NCBI GenBank assembly: GCA_903908065.1
Contig: CAIVQO010000012.1
Span: 1 to 52,867 of the forward strand
DNA: 52,867 nucleotides
Direction: 5' to 3'
From: an uncultured beta proteobacterium
GTDB lineage: Bacteria > Pseudomonadota > Gammaproteobacteria > Burkholderiales > Rhodocyclaceae
In this document: one piece after another, positions 1 to 8,493 of the stretch
Layout of the letters: each line of letters opens with the position of its first letter
Numbering within the stretch: position 1 is the stretch's first letter
Notes under the pieces: model-generated
Told to the model about the DNA's origin: nothing
Databases searched by the model: none
The model's input: the letters and a program-made list of their open reading frames with translations, nothing else
Translations under genes and position numbers: made by a program

Positions 1-561
1 ACCGAAACCACCGGCCTGCAACCGTCGCAAGGTGACGAGATCATCCAGATGGGCGCGGTGCGCATCGTCAACAATCGACTGCTGCGCCAGGAAATCTTCG
101 ATCAACTGGTCGATCCGGGGATTCCGCTCAAGCCCGAAGGCATTCCCATCCACGGCATCACCGAGGCCATGGTCAATGGCCAGCCGAGGCTGGACGTGGT
201 GCTGCCGGCCTTCCACGAGTTCTGCCACGAGACCGTGCTGGTGGCGCACAACGCCGCCTTCGACATGCGCTTCTTCCAGCTGAAGGAGGAAAGCCTCGGC
301 GTACGCTTCACCCAGCCCGTGCTGGATACGCTGCTGCTCTCGGCGGTGATCCATCCCAACCAGGAGTCGCACAAGCTGGAACTGATCGCCGAGCGCCTCG
401 GGATCAACGTCATTGGCCGCCACACGGCGCTGGGGGATGCCTTCGTTACCGGCGAAGTCTTCCTCAAGATGATTCCTCTGCTGGCCGACATGGGCATCCT
501 GACCTTGCGCCAGGCGCTGGACGCGGCGCAGAAGACCTACTTTGCGCGCATCCAGTATTAA
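1..561 (+). CDS. DnaQ-like 3'-5' exonuclease, 5'-truncated by window
   Basis: This is a DEDDh-family exonuclease related to the DNA polymerase III epsilon subunit. The open frame enters from base 1 with TETTGL, the residues that follow the first catalytic Asp of Exo I (normally D-x-E-T-T-G), so the true start and that Asp lie outside the window. Exo II is visible as HNAAFDMRF and Exo III as HTALGDA, giving the expected His and Asp. The visible part covers essentially one exonuclease domain with no polymerase or GIY-YIG extension. It sits 15 bp ahead of a DUF294 gene on the same strand, so co-transcription is likely. Whether it proofreads replication or acts in repair cannot be told from sequence. 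Confidence 0.9.
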   Translation, partial: TETTGLQPSQGDEIIQMGAVRIVNNRLLRQEIFDQLVDPGIPLKPEGIPIHGITEAMVNGQPRLDVVLPAFHEFCHETVLVAHNAAFDMRFFQLKEESLGVRFTQPVLDTLLLSAVIHPNQESHKLELIAERLGINVIGRHTALGDAFVTGEVFLKMIPLLADMGILTLRQALDAAQKTYFARIQY

Positions 562-576
562 GCCGGATCCGACCGC

Positions 577-1641
577 ATGAGTACCGACCTCCTGCCGCAG
601 TCCTCGGCCGTCGCGGCCTGTGCCGCCGGCATCGCCACGGCCGCGCGGATCGAGGCATTGGTCGAGCAGGCCGCCGAGGCGCGCCGGCTGGCCATCGCGC
701 TACATGCCGCCGATGCCGGCCCGGCGCTGGTGACCGGCGTTCAGTCGCGCCTGAACGACCTTGTCACCGAACGGGTGCTGGCACTGATGCAGGCGCGCTA
801 TCGGCTGCCGCCGGCACGCTGGTGCTGGCTTGGCCTGGGATCGGAAGGGCGCCTGGAGCAGACGCTGGCCACTGACCAGGACAACGGCCTGATTTTTTCC
901 GCCAGCGATGATGGCGAGGCGCGCGGCTTGCGCGAACTGTTCCTGCCCTTCGCCCAGGCTGTCAATCAGGCGCTGGCGCAATGCGGCTTCCCGCTGTGCG
1001 ACGGCGAGGTGATGGCCGGCAATCCGCGCTGGTGCCTGTCGCAGTCCGAATGGCTGGAAAGCTTCACCACCTGGGTGCGCACGCCGGAACCGGAGGCGCT
1101 GCTCAATGCCTCGATCTTCTTTGACTTCCGCCCGCTGGCCGGCGACGCCGGGCTCGCCCTGGAGTTGCGCGGCGAACTGGGCAAACTCACGCGCGGCAAC
1201 GAGATCTTTCTGCGCATGATGACCGCCAACGCTTTGGCGGCGGCGCCGCCGCTGGGGCGTCTGCGCGACTTTGTCACCGTGCCCGAGTCCGGCGGCACCG
1301 TCGATCTGAAAAAGTTCGGCTCGCGGATCTTCGTGGACGCGGCGCGCATCTTCGCCCTTGGCAATGGCGCAATCGAGACTTCGACGGGCGAGCGCCTGCG
1401 CGGCGCCGCCCGGGATGGGATAATCCCGCCTGCCGATGCGGAGGCGGCTGTGCATGCCTTCCATGCCTTGCAGGGCGTGCGCCTGGCCACCCAGATTGCC
1501 TCCGTGGGCGCCACCGGCCCCGGCAACCAGATCGATCCCGACCGACTCAATGAATTCGACCGCCGTCTTTTGCTCGAAGCCCTGCGCCAGGCGCGCAGCT
1601 TGCAGCAACGGCTGAAAACCCGTTTCCATATCGATAGCTGA
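577..1641 (+). CDS. DUF294 putative nucleotidyltransferase (short paralogue)
   Basis: This 354-residue protein is built from the DUF294 nucleotidyltransferase-like module and its C-terminal substrate-binding region. The hallmark GSEGR...DQDNG is near residues 87-107 and resembles the Gly-Ser / Asp-x-Asp metal site of pol-beta-type nucleotidyltransferases. It lacks the cyclic-nucleotide-binding and CBS domains that precede the same module in the next gene. It is closely similar to the C-terminal half of that neighbour, with shared stretches such as GFPLC, WCLSQ, PEPEALLN and FFDFRPL, so the two look like tandem paralogues. Three bases separate its stop from the next ATG. The substrate is unknown; related GlnD-like proteins transfer nucleotides to regulators. 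Confidence 0.85.
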   Translation: MSTDLLPQSSAVAACAAGIATAARIEALVEQAAEARRLAIALHAADAGPALVTGVQSRLNDLVTERVLALMQARYRLPPARWCWLGLGSEGRLEQTLATDQDNGLIFSASDDGEARGLRELFLPFAQAVNQALAQCGFPLCDGEVMAGNPRWCLSQSEWLESFTTWVRTPEPEALLNASIFFDFRPLAGDAGLALELRGELGKLTRGNEIFLRMMTANALAAAPPLGRLRDFVTVPESGGTVDLKKFGSRIFVDAARIFALGNGAIETSTGERLRGAARDGIIPPADAEAAVHAFHALQGVRLATQIASVGATGPGNQIDPDRLNEFDRRLLLEALRQARSLQQRLKTRFHIDS

Positions 1642-1644
1642 ATC

Positions 1645-3543
1645 ATGTCTGCCACCACCACTGACACACCCGAGGCGCTGCTTGCCTTCCTGCGCCGCCA
1701 TGCGCCTTACAAGGACATGGGTGCCTTTGCCCTAGATGCACTGGCGAAGTCGCTCAAGACGGTTACCATCGCCGACGGCGGCTTCATCCTGACCCCGAAC
1801 GACATGCCGCCCGATCTCTACATCATCGAGTCCGGCAAGGTCCAGGTGCGCCAGGTGGGCGACGTCACCCTGATCGATCCACCGCTCTACGACCTCGAAG
1901 CGGGGCAGAGCTTTCCGCTGGCGGCCACGGCTGCCCGGCGTCCAGCGATCAATGTCTATAGCGCCGTCGGTGAAGTGAAATGTTGGCGTCTCGCCAGCGC
2001 CGACTTTGCCGCGCTGTTGTTGTCGAGTTGCGAGTTCAACCGTTTCGTGCTCGATCATGTGGCCGGCCTGCTGCACGAGGCGCGACGCCAGATCGAAGTC
2101 CAGTTCGGTCAGCGCAATTCGGACCAGCAGACCATGAATGCCCAGCTCACCGCCTTCGTTCGCCCGAGCGTGCTGCGCATTCCGCCGACCACGCCGATCC
2201 GCGAGGCGATGGAAACCATGGTCAAGGCCAAGGTCGGCTCGGTAATCATTGCCGATGGCGACAACAAGCCGCTCGGCATCTTTACCCAGAGCGACGCCTT
2301 GCGGCGCGTGGCGATCCCGAACCATGAACCCACGGCGCCGATTGCGGAGGTGATGACGGCACCGCCGGCCACCATCTCGTCGCACGCCACCGCCTATGAC
2401 GCCATGCTGGCCATGGCCATGCACCGCATCCGCCACCTGGTGATCGTCGATGGCGAGGACAAGGTAGTCGGCGTGGTCTCCGAACGCGACCTGTTTGCCA
2501 TGCAGCGCATCGGCTTGCGCAATGTGCGCAAGGTGATCGAAGGCGCCGCCGACATGGACGAGCTTTCCCGTGCCGCCAACGATGTGCGCCGCCTCTGCCT
2601 CAACATGCTGGCCCAGGGCGTCAATGCCGAGAAGCTGACCCAGTTCATTTCCGGCCTCAACGACAGCCTGACCCGCCGCGTGATCGACATCGCGCTGGGC
2701 GACCACGACTTCGACGGCATTCACTGGAGTTGGCTGGCCTTCGGCTCCGAGGGCCGCGACGAGCAGACCTTCAGCACCGATCAGGACAACGGGATCATTT
2801 TCACCTGCCCCGAGGGCACCGAACTCGACGCCCTGCGGCAGCGCTTCCTCGCCTTCGCCAAACAGGTCAACGATGGCCTGGCGCGCTGCGGCTTCCCGCT
2901 GTGCAAGGGCAATATCATGGCCAGCAATCCGGCCTGGTGCCTGTCGCAGGAAGAGTGGCGCGAATGCTTCGGCAAGTGGATCCGCTCGCCGGAACCCGAA
3001 GCGCTGCTCAATTCGACGATCTTCTTCGATTTCCGTCCGCTCTACGGTGACGACCACCTGGCGCGCGAACTGCGGCAATGGCTGCTGGAGCAGACCCATG
3101 AGGCCAAGGTCTTCCTCCGCTTCATGGCCGAAAACGCCGTCAAGGCGGCGCCGCCGCTGGGCATGATCCGCGACTTCGTGTTCGACAACAACGCCGATTT
3201 TCCGCATACCCTCGACCTCAAGGCCTTCGGCACGCGGCCGTTCGTCGACGCGGCGCGCATCATCGCGCTGGCCCACAATATCCCCCACAGCAGCACCGTC
3301 GAGCGCCTGCGTGCGGCCTCGACGCAAAAGCTCTTGGGCGGCGACGACATCAATGCGGTGATCGAGGGCTTTTTCTTCATCCAGCAACTGCGCCTGCGCA
3401 ACCAACGCGCCGGCACTGCGCCGGGGGGCGAAAACCGGGTCGATCCGGACAAGCTCAACGAAATGGATCGCCACGTGCTCAAGGAAGCCTTCAAGCAGGC
3501 CAAGCGCCTGCAGTCCCGATTGCAACTCGAATATCGGCTCTGA
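1645..3543 (+). CDS. Cyclic-nucleotide-binding / CBS pair / DUF294 signalling protein
   Basis: This 632-residue cytosolic protein has three parts. A cNMP-binding-like beta-barrel lies at about residues 20-140. A tandem CBS pair follows at about 170-290, with the typical VGSVIIADGDNKPLGIF and VVGVVSERDL stretches. A DUF294 nucleotidyltransferase module with GSEGRDEQTFSTDQDNG and a C-terminal helical domain completes it. The family is thought to couple nucleotide sensing to nucleotidyl transfer, but targets are mostly unknown. Its stop codon directly abuts the GTG start of feoB, and it follows the shorter paralogue by three bases, so the four genes from base 1 probably form one transcript. Confidence 0.9.
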   Translation: MSATTTDTPEALLAFLRRHAPYKDMGAFALDALAKSLKTVTIADGGFILTPNDMPPDLYIIESGKVQVRQVGDVTLIDPPLYDLEAGQSFPLAATAARRPAINVYSAVGEVKCWRLASADFAALLLSSCEFNRFVLDHVAGLLHEARRQIEVQFGQRNSDQQTMNAQLTAFVRPSVLRIPPTTPIREAMETMVKAKVGSVIIADGDNKPLGIFTQSDALRRVAIPNHEPTAPIAEVMTAPPATISSHATAYDAMLAMAMHRIRHLVIVDGEDKVVGVVSERDLFAMQRIGLRNVRKVIEGAADMDELSRAANDVRRLCLNMLAQGVNAEKLTQFISGLNDSLTRRVIDIALGDHDFDGIHWSWLAFGSEGRDEQTFSTDQDNGIIFTCPEGTELDALRQRFLAFAKQVNDGLARCGFPLCKGNIMASNPAWCLSQEEWRECFGKWIRSPEPEALLNSTIFFDFRPLYGDDHLARELRQWLLEQTHEAKVFLRFMAENAVKAAPPLGMIRDFVFDNNADFPHTLDLKAFGTRPFVDAARIIALAHNIPHSSTVERLRAASTQKLLGGDDINAVIEGFFFIQQLRLRNQRAGTAPGGENRVDPDKLNEMDRHVLKEAFKQAKRLQSRLQLEYRL

Positions 3544-5583
3544 GTGAACCCGGCCACGGTTCCGCTGCGCACGCCGCTGTTTCGCGGCGAGCGGCGCTTG
3601 CGCATCGCCTTGGTCGGCCTTCCCGGCAGCGGCAAGACAACCCTGTTCGAGGCGGTATCGAGTGCCGCGCCGCAGTTCGGCGAACTGGGAGGCAGCCATA
3701 CCGCCTACCGTGAGTGCCGGGTCAAGATCGGCCTCGACGAAGCCAGCCTGGTCGATCTGCCGGGCATCGCTTCGCTGGAGCATCTGTCCGGGGCCGGGCT
3801 GGGCGCCCTCAAATACCTCATCTGGGGCGACCAGCGGCCACCCGTGCTGAGGCATGAAGCCGGGGCGCCGCCGGCGCCGTTTGCGCCGCCGGACCTGATC
3901 ATCCAGGTGGTCGATGCCAGTCGCCTGCAGCCCAGCCTCGAATTGACGCTGGAGCTTTGCCAGTTGGGGCGTCCCGTGGTGATGGCGCTCAATCGCATGG
4001 ACGAAGCCTCACGCAAGGGCCTGGCGATCAACGTCAAGGCGCTGCAGCACCTGCTGGGCATTCCCGTGGTGCCCACCGTGGCCTTGATGGGGCAGGGCCT
4101 GACCCAATTGTTTGCGGCGGCGGCCAGCGCGGCACGCAGCGCCACTTGCCCCGTGCCGCCGCCGCCCAGCCGGCATATCGCCGCCAGCCTGGAGGCCCTG
4201 TCCGCCGCCTTGAACCGCGAAGACGTGCATGCCGCCTTCCGGGTGCCGCATGGCTGGCTGCTGGCCCAGTTCGCGGCGCGCGACGAGTTCATCGAGACGG
4301 AACTGGCGGAGCACTTTGCCACGCGCTTGCCGGAGCTTGATCGCCTGCGTGCAGCGGTGGACTTTGCGTTGCCGCGCCCACTGGCCGAAGAATTGCACGC
4401 GGATCGCCACCATCGCGCCGCGACGCTGGTCGAGTCGGCCATGCGCATGGGCCCTCCCGGGGCGCAGGGCTGGCGCTACTGGCTGGACGAAGTCTTCCTC
4501 CATCCGCACTGGGGCCTGATCGGCAGCCTGGCGGTCTTTGCCGCTGTACTGTTCGTGGTGTTCGAGATCAGCGGCTGGATCGATTCGATGACCACGGTGA
4601 AACTGGCCGAGGCATTCGCCGACTGGCAACCGGGCGGCACGGCAGGCGTGGTCGGTCGCGCCGTGCTCGACGGCCTGATCGGGCTCACCGGCATTGTCGT
4701 GCCCTACATGATCCCGCTGGTGATGCTGCTGGTCAGCCTGGAACAGGCCGGCCTGATGCAGCGCATCGCCTTCGTCGTCGACCGGGGCTTTCATCGCCTC
4801 GGCTTGCATGGCGGTGTCGCGCTGCCTTTCCTGCTGGGGCTGGGCTGCAATGTGCCGGCGATCTCCGGCGCCGCGCGCCTGACCACCGGGCGTGAGCGCG
4901 TGATCGCCGCCGTCCTGATCACCTTCGTGCCCTGTTCCGCGCGCTCCGCGATCATCCTGGCCATCGCCGGCAAGTATCTCGGCGTCGCCGGTGTGATCGG
5001 GATGTTCACGCTGATCCTGCTGGTTATCGCGGTGGCCGGTCATCTCCTGTCGCGTCGCCAGCGCGAACTCGGGCCCGGGCGGGTGCAGGACATTCCCCCG
5101 TATTCGCTGCCGGACCTGCGCGGCTTGTTGCGCGAAACCTGGCACCGCACCAGCGACATCCTGACCATCGTCACGCCCTTGCTGGTGGGGGGTAGCGTGG
5201 TGCTGGCCCTGCTGGGCCATGTTGGCGCCGAGTCCATCATCAACGCCTTGCTGGCGCCGGTGACCTCCTGGTGGCTCGGCTTGCCGCTGGCGCTGGGTGT
5301 GCCCCTGCTGTTCGGGGTGTTGCGCAAGGAGCTTTCGCTGCTGATGATCTATCAGGCGCTGGGCACTCAGGAACTTGGCGGGGTGCTTTCCCCCGTACAG
5401 ATGTTCGTTCTGCTCGCCTTCATCAGCTTTTATGTGCCCTGCGTATCTACCTTTGCCGTGATGCTGAAGACCCTCGGCCGGCGCGATGCCGCTTTTTCGG
5501 TTGCCTTGTCGATCGGCATTGCCCTGCTGGTCGCCGGCGCCTTGCGGTTTGGCGGCGGGGGGCTGGCACTCGTGGGTGTCTGA
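3544..5583 (+). CDS. feoB: FeoB ferrous iron transporter
   Basis: FeoB is the inner-membrane Fe(II) uptake protein with an N-terminal G domain. The P-loop GLPGSGKTT is at residues 25-33, G3 is DLPGIASL and G4 appears as NRMD. A helical linker follows, then a polytopic membrane part with the Gate motifs LGCNVPAISGA and VPCSARSA, and the second LRKELSLLM/VPCVSTFAV region. The start is GTG, directly after the preceding TGA. At 679 residues it is shorter than the roughly 770 of E. coli FeoB. No FeoA or FeoC gene is seen nearby. A Pro/Ala-rich stretch (about residues 100-117) interrupts the G domain between G3 and G4. Confidence 0.93.
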   Translation: MNPATVPLRTPLFRGERRLRIALVGLPGSGKTTLFEAVSSAAPQFGELGGSHTAYRECRVKIGLDEASLVDLPGIASLEHLSGAGLGALKYLIWGDQRPPVLRHEAGAPPAPFAPPDLIIQVVDASRLQPSLELTLELCQLGRPVVMALNRMDEASRKGLAINVKALQHLLGIPVVPTVALMGQGLTQLFAAAASAARSATCPVPPPPSRHIAASLEALSAALNREDVHAAFRVPHGWLLAQFAARDEFIETELAEHFATRLPELDRLRAAVDFALPRPLAEELHADRHHRAATLVESAMRMGPPGAQGWRYWLDEVFLHPHWGLIGSLAVFAAVLFVVFEISGWIDSMTTVKLAEAFADWQPGGTAGVVGRAVLDGLIGLTGIVVPYMIPLVMLLVSLEQAGLMQRIAFVVDRGFHRLGLHGGVALPFLLGLGCNVPAISGAARLTTGRERVIAAVLITFVPCSARSAIILAIAGKYLGVAGVIGMFTLILLVIAVAGHLLSRRQRELGPGRVQDIPPYSLPDLRGLLRETWHRTSDILTIVTPLLVGGSVVLALLGHVGAESIINALLAPVTSWWLGLPLALGVPLLFGVLRKELSLLMIYQALGTQELGGVLSPVQMFVLLAFISFYVPCVSTFAVMLKTLGRRDAAFSVALSIGIALLVAGALRFGGGGLALVGV

Positions 5584-5641
5584 CGTCTGCCTGGCAGGTC
5601 GGCGGATTAAAATGACGGAATAACAGGGAGGTCGCGCCGCC

Positions 5642-6007
5642 ATGCAGGATTTCGATTTCGAGAATGCCCTGACCATGCATCGGGCATGGAAGATGAAGTT
5701 CCACCTTGCCCTGGGCCGTGTCCAGGGCGAGGACTTCGATACCCGGCCGCTGGGCGACGCAGGGCAATGCGGCCTGGGCCAATGGCTGGCGGCAAACGCC
5801 GCCGAGCTCGCCGGGTCGCCCACGGCGGCGGAACTGCTGCCGGTCCACGAGCAGTTTCATCAGGAATCGAAGGCCATCGCCGACGCCATTCGCGAAGGCC
5901 GCATCCTGCGCATGGAAGATCCGGCGATCGGTGCCTACCTGACGCTTTCCACGCGCATCGAGGGCCTGTTGCTCAAGCTCAAACATGAAGTGCAGGCATC
6001 CGCCTGA
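5642..6007 (+). CDS. Stand-alone CZB (chemoreceptor zinc-binding) domain protein
   Basis: This 121-residue soluble protein is almost entirely a CZB domain. The presumed zinc ligands are in order: His13 (MHRAWK), Cys43 (CGLGQWL), His69 and His73 (VHEQFH). This is the 3-His/1-Cys set known from CZB domains of chemoreceptors and of the diguanylate cyclase DgcZ, where the zinc-cysteine centre senses zinc or hypochlorous acid. Here it has no attached signalling domain, so it would need a partner or act as a buffer. A GGGAGG ribosome site at about 5625-5631 precedes the ATG. It follows feoB by 58 bp on the same strand, so a role in metal homeostasis or redox sensing is possible but unproven. Confidence 0.82.
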   Translation: MQDFDFENALTMHRAWKMKFHLALGRVQGEDFDTRPLGDAGQCGLGQWLAANAAELAGSPTAAELLPVHEQFHQESKAIADAIREGRILRMEDPAIGAYLTLSTRIEGLLLKLKHEVQASA

Positions 6008-6046
6008 GGCGGGGCCATCCGGACATCAAACCCAGGGGAAATCGTC

Positions 6047-6493
6047 ATGAATCCGCAGAACGGCTACGACATCGAGGACATCTCGGTCGGCATGAGCGCC
6101 GAAACCGCCAAGACCATCAGCGAGGCCGACATCCTCCTGTTTACGGCGGTATCCACTGATACCAATGCCGTGCATCTTGACGAGGAATACGGCAAGACCA
6201 CCATGTTCGGCGGGCGCATTGCCCACGGCATGCTGTCCGCCAGCCTGCTCTCGGCCGTGCTAGGCACGCGCCTGCCCGGTCCGGGAGTGATCTACGTCGG
6301 CCAGTCGCTGCGCTTCAAGGCGCCGGTTCGCATCGGCGACACGGTGCATGCCAAGGTCACGGTCAAGGAGGTGATTGCCGAAAAGTGCCGCGTGATCCTT
6401 GATACCGTGTGTACCGTGGGCGGCAAGGTGGTGATCGATGGCGAGGCCACGGTAATGGCTACCTCGCGTGCCCGGCGCGAGGCCGGCAAGTAG
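6047..6493 (+). CDS. MaoC-like (R)-specific enoyl-CoA hydratase
   Basis: This is a 148-residue single hot-dog-fold protein of the MaoC/PhaJ type. It has the hydratase-2 signature around residues 38-65: VSTDTNAVHLDEEY, carrying the Asp and His of the active site, followed by FGGRIAHGM. Family members hydrate trans-2-enoyl-CoA to (R)-3-hydroxyacyl-CoA, often feeding polyhydroxyalkanoate synthesis. An AGGGGA ribosome site lies just before the ATG. It precedes a nitroreductase gene by 15 bp. The exact acyl chain specificity cannot be read from the sequence, and PhaJ is only one possibility. Confidence 0.85.
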   Translation: MNPQNGYDIEDISVGMSAETAKTISEADILLFTAVSTDTNAVHLDEEYGKTTMFGGRIAHGMLSASLLSAVLGTRLPGPGVIYVGQSLRFKAPVRIGDTVHAKVTVKEVIAEKCRVILDTVCTVGGKVVIDGEATVMATSRARREAGK

Positions 6494-6508
6494 GAATTCC
6501 GCGCGATC

Positions 6509-7198
6509 TTGGCTGACGCGCAGCGCCAGGCGGCCGTTGATGGGGTGATGGCAGGGCGGCACGCCGTGCGTGCCTTCCTGCCTACCCCGATTGCGCGAGC
6601 GACCATCGAGGACATCCTCACCGTGGCGCGCCGCGCACCCTCCGGCACCAATCTCCAGCCCTGGCGGGTGCATGTGCTGAGCGGAGCGGCGCGCCAGCGT
6701 CTGGTCGATGCCGTGTGCGCGGCCTACGATGCTGACGAGCCCGGCCATGAGCCGGAATGCGATTACTACCCGGCTGAATTCTTCGAACCCTATCTATCAC
6801 GCCGCCGGGCCATCGGCCTTGGGCTCTATGGTTTGCTCGGCATCGCCAAGGGCGACGCGGCGCGGATGCGCGCGCAGATGCGGCGCAACTACGAATTCTT
6901 CGGCGCACCCGTCGGCCTGATTTTCAGCATCGATCGCCGCATGGGGCGGGGCGGCTGGCTCGACTACGGCACCTTCCTGCAAAACGTGATGCTGGCGGCC
7001 GGCGCGCGCGGGTTGGACACCTGTCCCCAGGTCGCCTGGCTGCCGTATCACCGCATCATCGCCGGACAACTGGGTTTTGCCGCACAGGAGCAACTGGTGT
7101 GCGGCATGTGCGTCGGCCACGCCGATCCGGATGCGGTCGAGAATACGCTGGCGACGGCACGGGCGGCGCTGGATGAGTTTGTGGTCTTCCATGGCTGA
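6509..7198 (+). CDS. Nitroreductase family flavoprotein
   Basis: This is an FMN-dependent nitroreductase-family oxidoreductase of about 229 residues. The N-terminal GRHAVRAF resembles the Arg-x-Ser-x-Arg phosphate-binding element, with Ser replaced by Ala/Val. APSGTNLQPW and the later LDTCPQVAW match typical FMN-contact regions. The frame can begin at TTG (6509) or at ATG 6548; the downstream ATG keeps all recognised motifs, so the start is uncertain. Its stop overlaps the ATG of the Hsp15 gene by eight bases, implying translational coupling. Physiological substrates in this family range from nitroaromatics to quinones and enones. Confidence 0.85.
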   Translation: MADAQRQAAVDGVMAGRHAVRAFLPTPIARATIEDILTVARRAPSGTNLQPWRVHVLSGAARQRLVDAVCAAYDADEPGHEPECDYYPAEFFEPYLSRRRAIGLGLYGLLGIAKGDAARMRAQMRRNYEFFGAPVGLIFSIDRRMGRGGWLDYGTFLQNVMLAAGARGLDTCPQVAWLPYHRIIAGQLGFAAQEQLVCGMCVGHADPDAVENTLATARAALDEFVVFHG

Positions 7199-7583
7199 GG
7201 CCGGGGAAGGCGGTCGCCAGCGGCTCGACAAATGGCTCTGGGCGGCGCGCTTTTTCAAGACGCGTGGCTTGGCGTCCGAGGCGATTGCCGGCGGCAAGCT
7301 GCGCTGGAATGGCCAGGTGCCCAAGCCCGCGCGCGAGGTCAAACCGGGGGACGAACTCGAAATCGTTATCGGTGAAGCCCGCTGGACGGTGATCGTGCGC
7401 GGACTCAACGAACAGCGGCGGCCGGCCGTCGAGGCACGACTGCTCTACGAGGAAACCGAGGAAAGCGCCCAGGCTCGCCAACGGCTGGAGGAATTGCGTC
7501 GCCTGGCGCCGGTGCCAGGTGCCGGCCTCAAGGGCCGGCCGACCAAAAAGGCCGGACGCCTGATCCGGGGATTCACTGAATAG
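7191..7583 (+). CDS. hslR: Hsp15-like S4-domain RNA-binding protein
   Basis: This 130-residue protein carries an S4 RNA-binding domain starting at RLDKWLWAARFFKTRGLA near residue 11, very like heat-shock protein 15. In E. coli, Hsp15 binds stalled 50S subunits carrying nascent peptidyl-tRNA and helps recycle them. A basic C-terminal tail (GLKGRPTKKAGRLIRGF) is also typical. I chose the ATG at 7191, which overlaps the nitroreductase stop, because the longer upstream frame reads through the neighbouring gene in another frame and has no family similarity. Confidence 0.88.
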   Translation: MAEAGEGGRQRLDKWLWAARFFKTRGLASEAIAGGKLRWNGQVPKPAREVKPGDELEIVIGEARWTVIVRGLNEQRRPAVEARLLYEETEESAQARQRLEELRRLAPVPGAGLKGRPTKKAGRLIRGFTE

Positions 7584-7770
7584 CCCATCCGGATGATTCC
7601 AGAGCAAGGCGACTGGGACCGTCAGCCCGATGCTTGGAGCCTCATCCCACCATGATTCGGTGCATATTACTGCGGACATGAGTCCGACCATTTCTCCTTC
7701 CGTTAGCGTTACGGCGCTATTCAAACTGAGGTTTGAATTTGCTCTATTGGCTGGTGAATGAGATGGAAAG
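7584..7770. other. Intergenic stretch upstream of the higBA islet
   Basis: No gene is seen here. The base composition falls below that of the flanking genes. A perfect inverted repeat (TTCAAAC, 4-nt loop, GTTTGAA) lies at 7720-7737. With no T-run after it, it may be an operator or a weak terminator for the upstream operon. Confidence 0.5.
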
Positions 7771-7798
7771 TTGACATATCCCAATTTGGGACTAGACT
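7771..7798 (+). promoter_or_regulatory. higBA promoter with internal palindromic operator
   Basis: TTGACA at 7771-7776 and TAGACT at 7793-7798 are separated by 16 bases and make a good sigma70-type promoter. A perfect palindrome, TCCCAA-T-TTGGGA (7779-7791), fills the spacer. That is the expected position for autorepression by the HigA antitoxin, which binds such operators in known systems. Transcription starting about seven bases after the -10 box would begin at or next to the GTG start of higB, so the toxin mRNA may be leaderless. Confidence 0.65.
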
Positions 7799-7804
7799 TC
7801 GTTC

Positions 7805-8110
7805 GTGCATATCGTAGCCGTCAAATACCTGAGAGCCTTCTGGGAGAAGAACCCGGATTCTGAGCAGCCTCTGAAGTCTTGGGTGGATGAAGCCAAGAAG
7901 GCAAGCTGGCCACAGCCGGCCCAAATCAAGGAGCAATACCGTAGCGCCAGTATCCTGAAGAACAAGCGCGTGGTGTTCAATATCAAAGGCAACGACTATC
8001 GCTTGGTGGTAGCTGTCGCATATCACTACCAGGCGCTGTACGTGAAATTCATCGGCACGCACGAAGAGTACGACGCGATTGATGCAGAAACAGTAGAACT
8101 GGAGGATTGA
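7805..8110 (+). CDS. higB: HigB-family mRNA interferase toxin
   Basis: This 101-residue protein matches the HigB toxin family, RelE-fold ribosome-dependent mRNA interferases. Recognisable stretches are YRSASILKNKRVVFNIKGN, YRLVVAVAYHYQ and the C-terminal FIGTHEEYDAIDAETV. Translation probably starts at GTG 7805, which gives the family's usual N-terminus (MHIVAVKYLRAFWE). No Shine-Dalgarno sequence precedes it, and the predicted transcription start falls at about the same base. The gene is followed directly by higA in toxin-first order, which is normal for Hig systems. Confidence 0.88.
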   Translation: MHIVAVKYLRAFWEKNPDSEQPLKSWVDEAKKASWPQPAQIKEQYRSASILKNKRVVFNIKGNDYRLVVAVAYHYQALYVKFIGTHEEYDAIDAETVELED

Positions 8111-8112
8111 CC

Positions 8113-8493
8113 ATGGAAATTCGTCCGATCAAGTCAGAAGAGGACTACAAGGCAGCTCTCCACGAAGTTTCTGCCTTCTTCGACAACGAGCCAGTGCCTG
8201 GATCGGTAGAAAGTGATCGTTTTGAAGTGCTGCTCACGCTTGTTGAAGCCTATGAGGCCAAGCACTACCCCATTGACTTGCCTGATCCGATCGAAGCCAT
8301 CAAGTTCCGAATGGAGCAGGCGGGGCTGACACCTAAGGACTTGGTGCCGCTTATCGGTCGCCTGAATCGCGTCTATGAGATTCTGAATCGAAAGCGCCCT
8401 CTGACCCTAAACATGATCTGGAAGCTCCACCAGAAGCTTGGCATTCCCGCTGAATGCCTGATTCAGCCGCCAAAGTTGCCATTGGCGGCGTAA
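8113..8493 (+). CDS. higA: HigA-family antitoxin
   Basis: This 126-residue antitoxin has an acidic N-terminal region and a C-terminal helix-turn-helix (about residues 70-125: RMEQAGLTPKDLVPLIG...NRKRPLTLNMIWKLHQKLGIP). It should neutralise HigB and repress the operon through the palindrome upstream. The ATG at 8113 is preferred to the in-frame TTG six bases earlier because GGAGG at 8101-8105 is correctly spaced from it. The RBS lies inside the end of higB, two bases separate the genes, and higA is thus likely to be translated more efficiently than the toxin. Confidence 0.88.
   Translation: MEIRPIKSEEDYKAALHEVSAFFDNEPVPGSVESDRFEVLLTLVEAYEAKHYPIDLPDPIEAIKFRMEQAGLTPKDLVPLIGRLNRVYEILNRKRPLTLNMIWKLHQKLGIPAECLIQPPKLPLAA

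Noticed and set aside
1732-3855. 707-codon open frame on the minus strand opposite the CBS/DUF294 gene
   Set aside because: It mirrors a well-recognised plus-strand gene and its translation shows no domain; long antisense frames are expected in high-GC DNA.
4009-5823. 604-codon minus-strand frame opposite feoB
   Set aside because: Low-complexity Gln/Arg-rich translation without any motif; a shadow of feoB.
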